Source of the DNA: Lactobacillus sp. UCMA15818
GTDB taxonomy: Bacteria > Bacillota > Bacilli > Lactobacillales > Lactobacillaceae
Reading direction: 5' to 3'
DNA length: 64,000 nucleotides
Assembly: GCF_030400225.1 (NCBI RefSeq)
Contig: NZ_VJYB01000006.1
Span: 62,001-126,000 of the forward strand
Every line of letters starts with the position of its first letter. Position 1 is the first letter of the stretch. Both the position numbers and the translations under genes were made by a program. Positions 62,456 through 64,000 of this stretch are shown here, one piece after another. Under the pieces are notes generated by a model. It made no database searches. It was not told the DNA's origin and saw only the letters and a list, made by a program, of their open reading frames with translations.

Positions 62456-62983
62456 TTGGCATTAACTTATATTCGTTTAGCAACCCAAAATGATATCCCC
62501 AAAATGCTTATCATTGTGAAAGAGGCACAACAGCTGCTTGCTTTTGAAGGTATACCACAGTGGCAAAACGGTTATCCAAGCAAAGAAACATTACTAGCTG
62601 ATATTGCTAAAAAAATAAGCTATGTACTGGTAGTAGGACAAGAAGTCGCTGGCTTTGCTGCCCTCTTGCAAGAGCCTGATGACAATTATCAAAAAATTAC
62701 TGATGGTGAGTGGATTAGACCAGAAGATACACACTATGCCACTATCCATCGGATCGCTGTTTCTTCACATTTTCATGGGAAGCATCTGGCAGAAACATTC
62801 ATGAATCACTTATTCTCAATCTCATATTCACTTGGTTTTAAACAGATTAGAATTGACACTCACGAAAAAAATACGCGAATGCAATACCTAATCAAAAAAA
62901 TGGGATTTACTTATTCTGGTATTGTTTATATGAGCAACAACTCAGATGATTGTCGTAACGCCTATCAACTTTTTGTGAACTAA
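62456..62983 (+). CDS. GNAT-family N-acetyltransferase
   Basis: The protein is 175 residues with the GNAT fold: RLATQNDIPKMLIIVKEA, a central HRIAVSSHFHGKHLAETFMNHLF acetyl-CoA loop, and IRIDTHEKNTRMQYLIKKMGFTYSG. The substrate is unknown. A TTG at 62456, with AAGGAAGTGAG just before it, gives the normal N-terminus; the frame from 62420 would overlap the nucleoside hydrolase. Likely co-transcribed with it. Confidence 0.85.
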   Translation: MALTYIRLATQNDIPKMLIIVKEAQQLLAFEGIPQWQNGYPSKETLLADIAKKISYVLVVGQEVAGFAALLQEPDDNYQKITDGEWIRPEDTHYATIHRIAVSSHFHGKHLAETFMNHLFSISYSLGFKQIRIDTHEKNTRMQYLIKKMGFTYSGIVYMSNNSDDCRNAYQLFVN

Positions 62984-63001
62984 TTACTTTTTGAACTACA
63001 A

Positions 63002-63040
63002 AAAAAGCTGGGACTAATTTTTCTAGTCTCAACTTTTTTA
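63002..63040 (+). terminator. Terminator after the GNAT gene
   Basis: AAAAGCTGGGACTA pairs with TAGTCTCAACTTTT and runs into T's. Confidence 0.75.
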
Positions 63041-63103
63041 TTGACTTAAGTTATTAAACGCATTCGTTTTCACTCTATTATTCTCTTTTCAGTTTTAAAT
63101 ATT

Positions 63104-64000
63104 TTATACTAGTTCCCTCTTTGTTTCTGCAATTACAGGTATCCAACGATCTGCTACTGCCTTTGGTGCAAAGTGTTTAATCCGCTCAAGCGATCGCTCA
63201 GAATAGTAGCGTCTCAAGAAGCGGCTGGTTGTCATCTTATCTAAGACACGAACCATATCAGCCACATCTTGCGGCTTGGTCATAATACCATAACGATTCT
63301 CACGCAGATATTCTGCTGAACCTGTATTCTCCATTGCCACAATTGGTAACCCAAATCCCATTGCTTCACCCATCACCAATGGCATTCCTTCCCATCTCGA
63401 GGTCGAAACAAAGATTGAAGCCTCTTCATAATGTTTTTGCAGTTCATGATCTTTAAGCGCGCCGCGATAAATGATTTTATCAGCAACATCAAATTTTTCA
63501 ACCAATTCCGCAAAGATTACCATGTCTTCAGGCGTTCCTTTACCTGCAATTGCAATCTTCCAGTCATCTTGGAGCGACTTTGCAGTTTCCAACAATAAAT
63601 CAATTCCCTTATGCTGAATTGCGATTCTTCCTGTGAATGCAATGATATGACTATTCAAATCAGCCTTCTTATCTGGAATTAAAGTTAGTGGATTATAAAT
63701 TTTAACGGTTTGCTGATTAAACTGGCAATAATTCTCATAATCTGAGTCGGTCAGCACAACCACTGTATCTGCCGCCTCTAATCCTTGTTTGAATTCATTC
63801 AACATCCCTGCATAATATTGTGTCACATAGGTATTGAAATTATTATGCATCCATGCAATTACATTCACATTCGGGACGTTTTCTTTAATGAAAGGTGCAA
63901 AACTTGTCAGCAACCCTGCAGGTAAAATTACACATCCGTAATTTTCTTCATCCAGATACTCACATAAATCAGCAATCTGTTCAGCATATTCATCATATGG
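63104..64000 (-). CDS. GT4-family glycosyltransferase, N-terminal part outside the window
   Basis: The frame is open to the right edge, giving 299 C-terminal residues. Visible GT4 marks are IIAFTGRIAIQHKGIDLLLE, IAIAGKGTPE, IYRGALKDHE and the donor-site E-x7-E region VSTSRWEGMPLVMGEAMGFGLPIVAMEN. The N-terminal part includes VIAWMHNNFNTYVTQYY. It should use a nucleotide sugar to build a surface polysaccharide, teichoic acid glycosylation or a glycoprotein. The exact product cannot be told without the neighbours. Confidence 0.85.
   Translation of the reverse strand, partial: PYDEYAEQIADLCEYLDEENYGCVILPAGLLTSFAPFIKENVPNVNVIAWMHNNFNTYVTQYYAGMLNEFKQGLEAADTVVVLTDSDYENYCQFNQQTVKIYNPLTLIPDKKADLNSHIIAFTGRIAIQHKGIDLLLETAKSLQDDWKIAIAGKGTPEDMVIFAELVEKFDVADKIIYRGALKDHELQKHYEEASIFVSTSRWEGMPLVMGEAMGFGLPIVAMENTGSAEYLRENRYGIMTKPQDVADMVRVLDKMTTSRFLRRYYSERSLERIKHFAPKAVADRWIPVIAETKRELV

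Noticed and set aside
1-64000. CRISPR array, tRNA, rRNA or riboswitch
   Set aside because: No regularly spaced direct repeats, cloverleaf arms or known aptamer cores were recognised by eye; a covariance-model scan was not possible.

Overview
The window comes from a low-GC Gram-positive bacterium, most likely a motile member of the Lactobacillaceae (Liquorilactobacillus/Ligilactobacillus type). The reasons are AT-rich DNA, strong AGGAGG ribosome sites, CcpA-type cre sites, LAB-style PTS and rhamnose loci, small toxin-antitoxin modules, and a complete Gram-positive fla/che locus with FliY, CheC, CheD and an FlbD-like protein. The genus is inferred, not proved.

Layout. Bases 1-2400 are accessory: the tail of an NAD(P)H-binding oxidoreductase, an intact higBA pair, an intact yefM-yoeB pair and a decayed dinJ-yafQ pair. 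A decayed ClC chloride channel gene and a SemiSWEET gene follow. Bases 4485-11884 hold L-rhamnose use: an AraC-type regulator, an AEC carrier, then rhaD, rhaA, rhaM, rhaB and an MFS transporter read leftward from one promoter with a cre site. A zinc alcohol dehydrogenase, an XRE/DUF3923 pair and a histidine phosphatase follow. Bases 15163-21265 are a fructose-family PTS operon (PRD regulator, EIIA, EIIB, EIIC, two different class II aldolases, a ROK kinase) with a consensus cre upstream.

Bases 21913-53480 are one leftward fla/che locus. It starts at a sigma-A-type promoter before flgB. In transcription order it encodes rod, basal body, motor switch, export ATPase, hook, FlbD, FliL, the export gate, the flagellar sigma factor, FlgF/FlgG, an orphan FtsE-like ATPase, an MCP, chemotaxis proteins, FliM/FliY, and then flgM-flgN-flgK-flgL. 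Sigma-D-type promoters precede the internal MCP and flgM. motAB diverges rightward from its own consensus sigma-D promoter, and a second, larger MCP gene has another. Flagellin, FliD, FliS, FlhF/FlhG, FliW and CsrA are not in the window.

The right end (57.9-64 kb) has an NmrA-type oxidoreductase with an Rrf2 regulator, a GPH sugar transporter, a YagU/DUF1440 membrane protein, a nucleoside hydrolase with a GNAT acetyltransferase, and the C-terminal part of a GT4 glycosyltransferase that runs off the window.

The points most worth following are the orphan FtsE-like ATPase right after the rod genes, the ordered set of sigma-D promoters, a dispersed repeat built on terminators (five copies), the PTS operon of unknown substrate with two aldolases, and the toxin-antitoxin cluster whose third module has lost its start codon and toxin tail.
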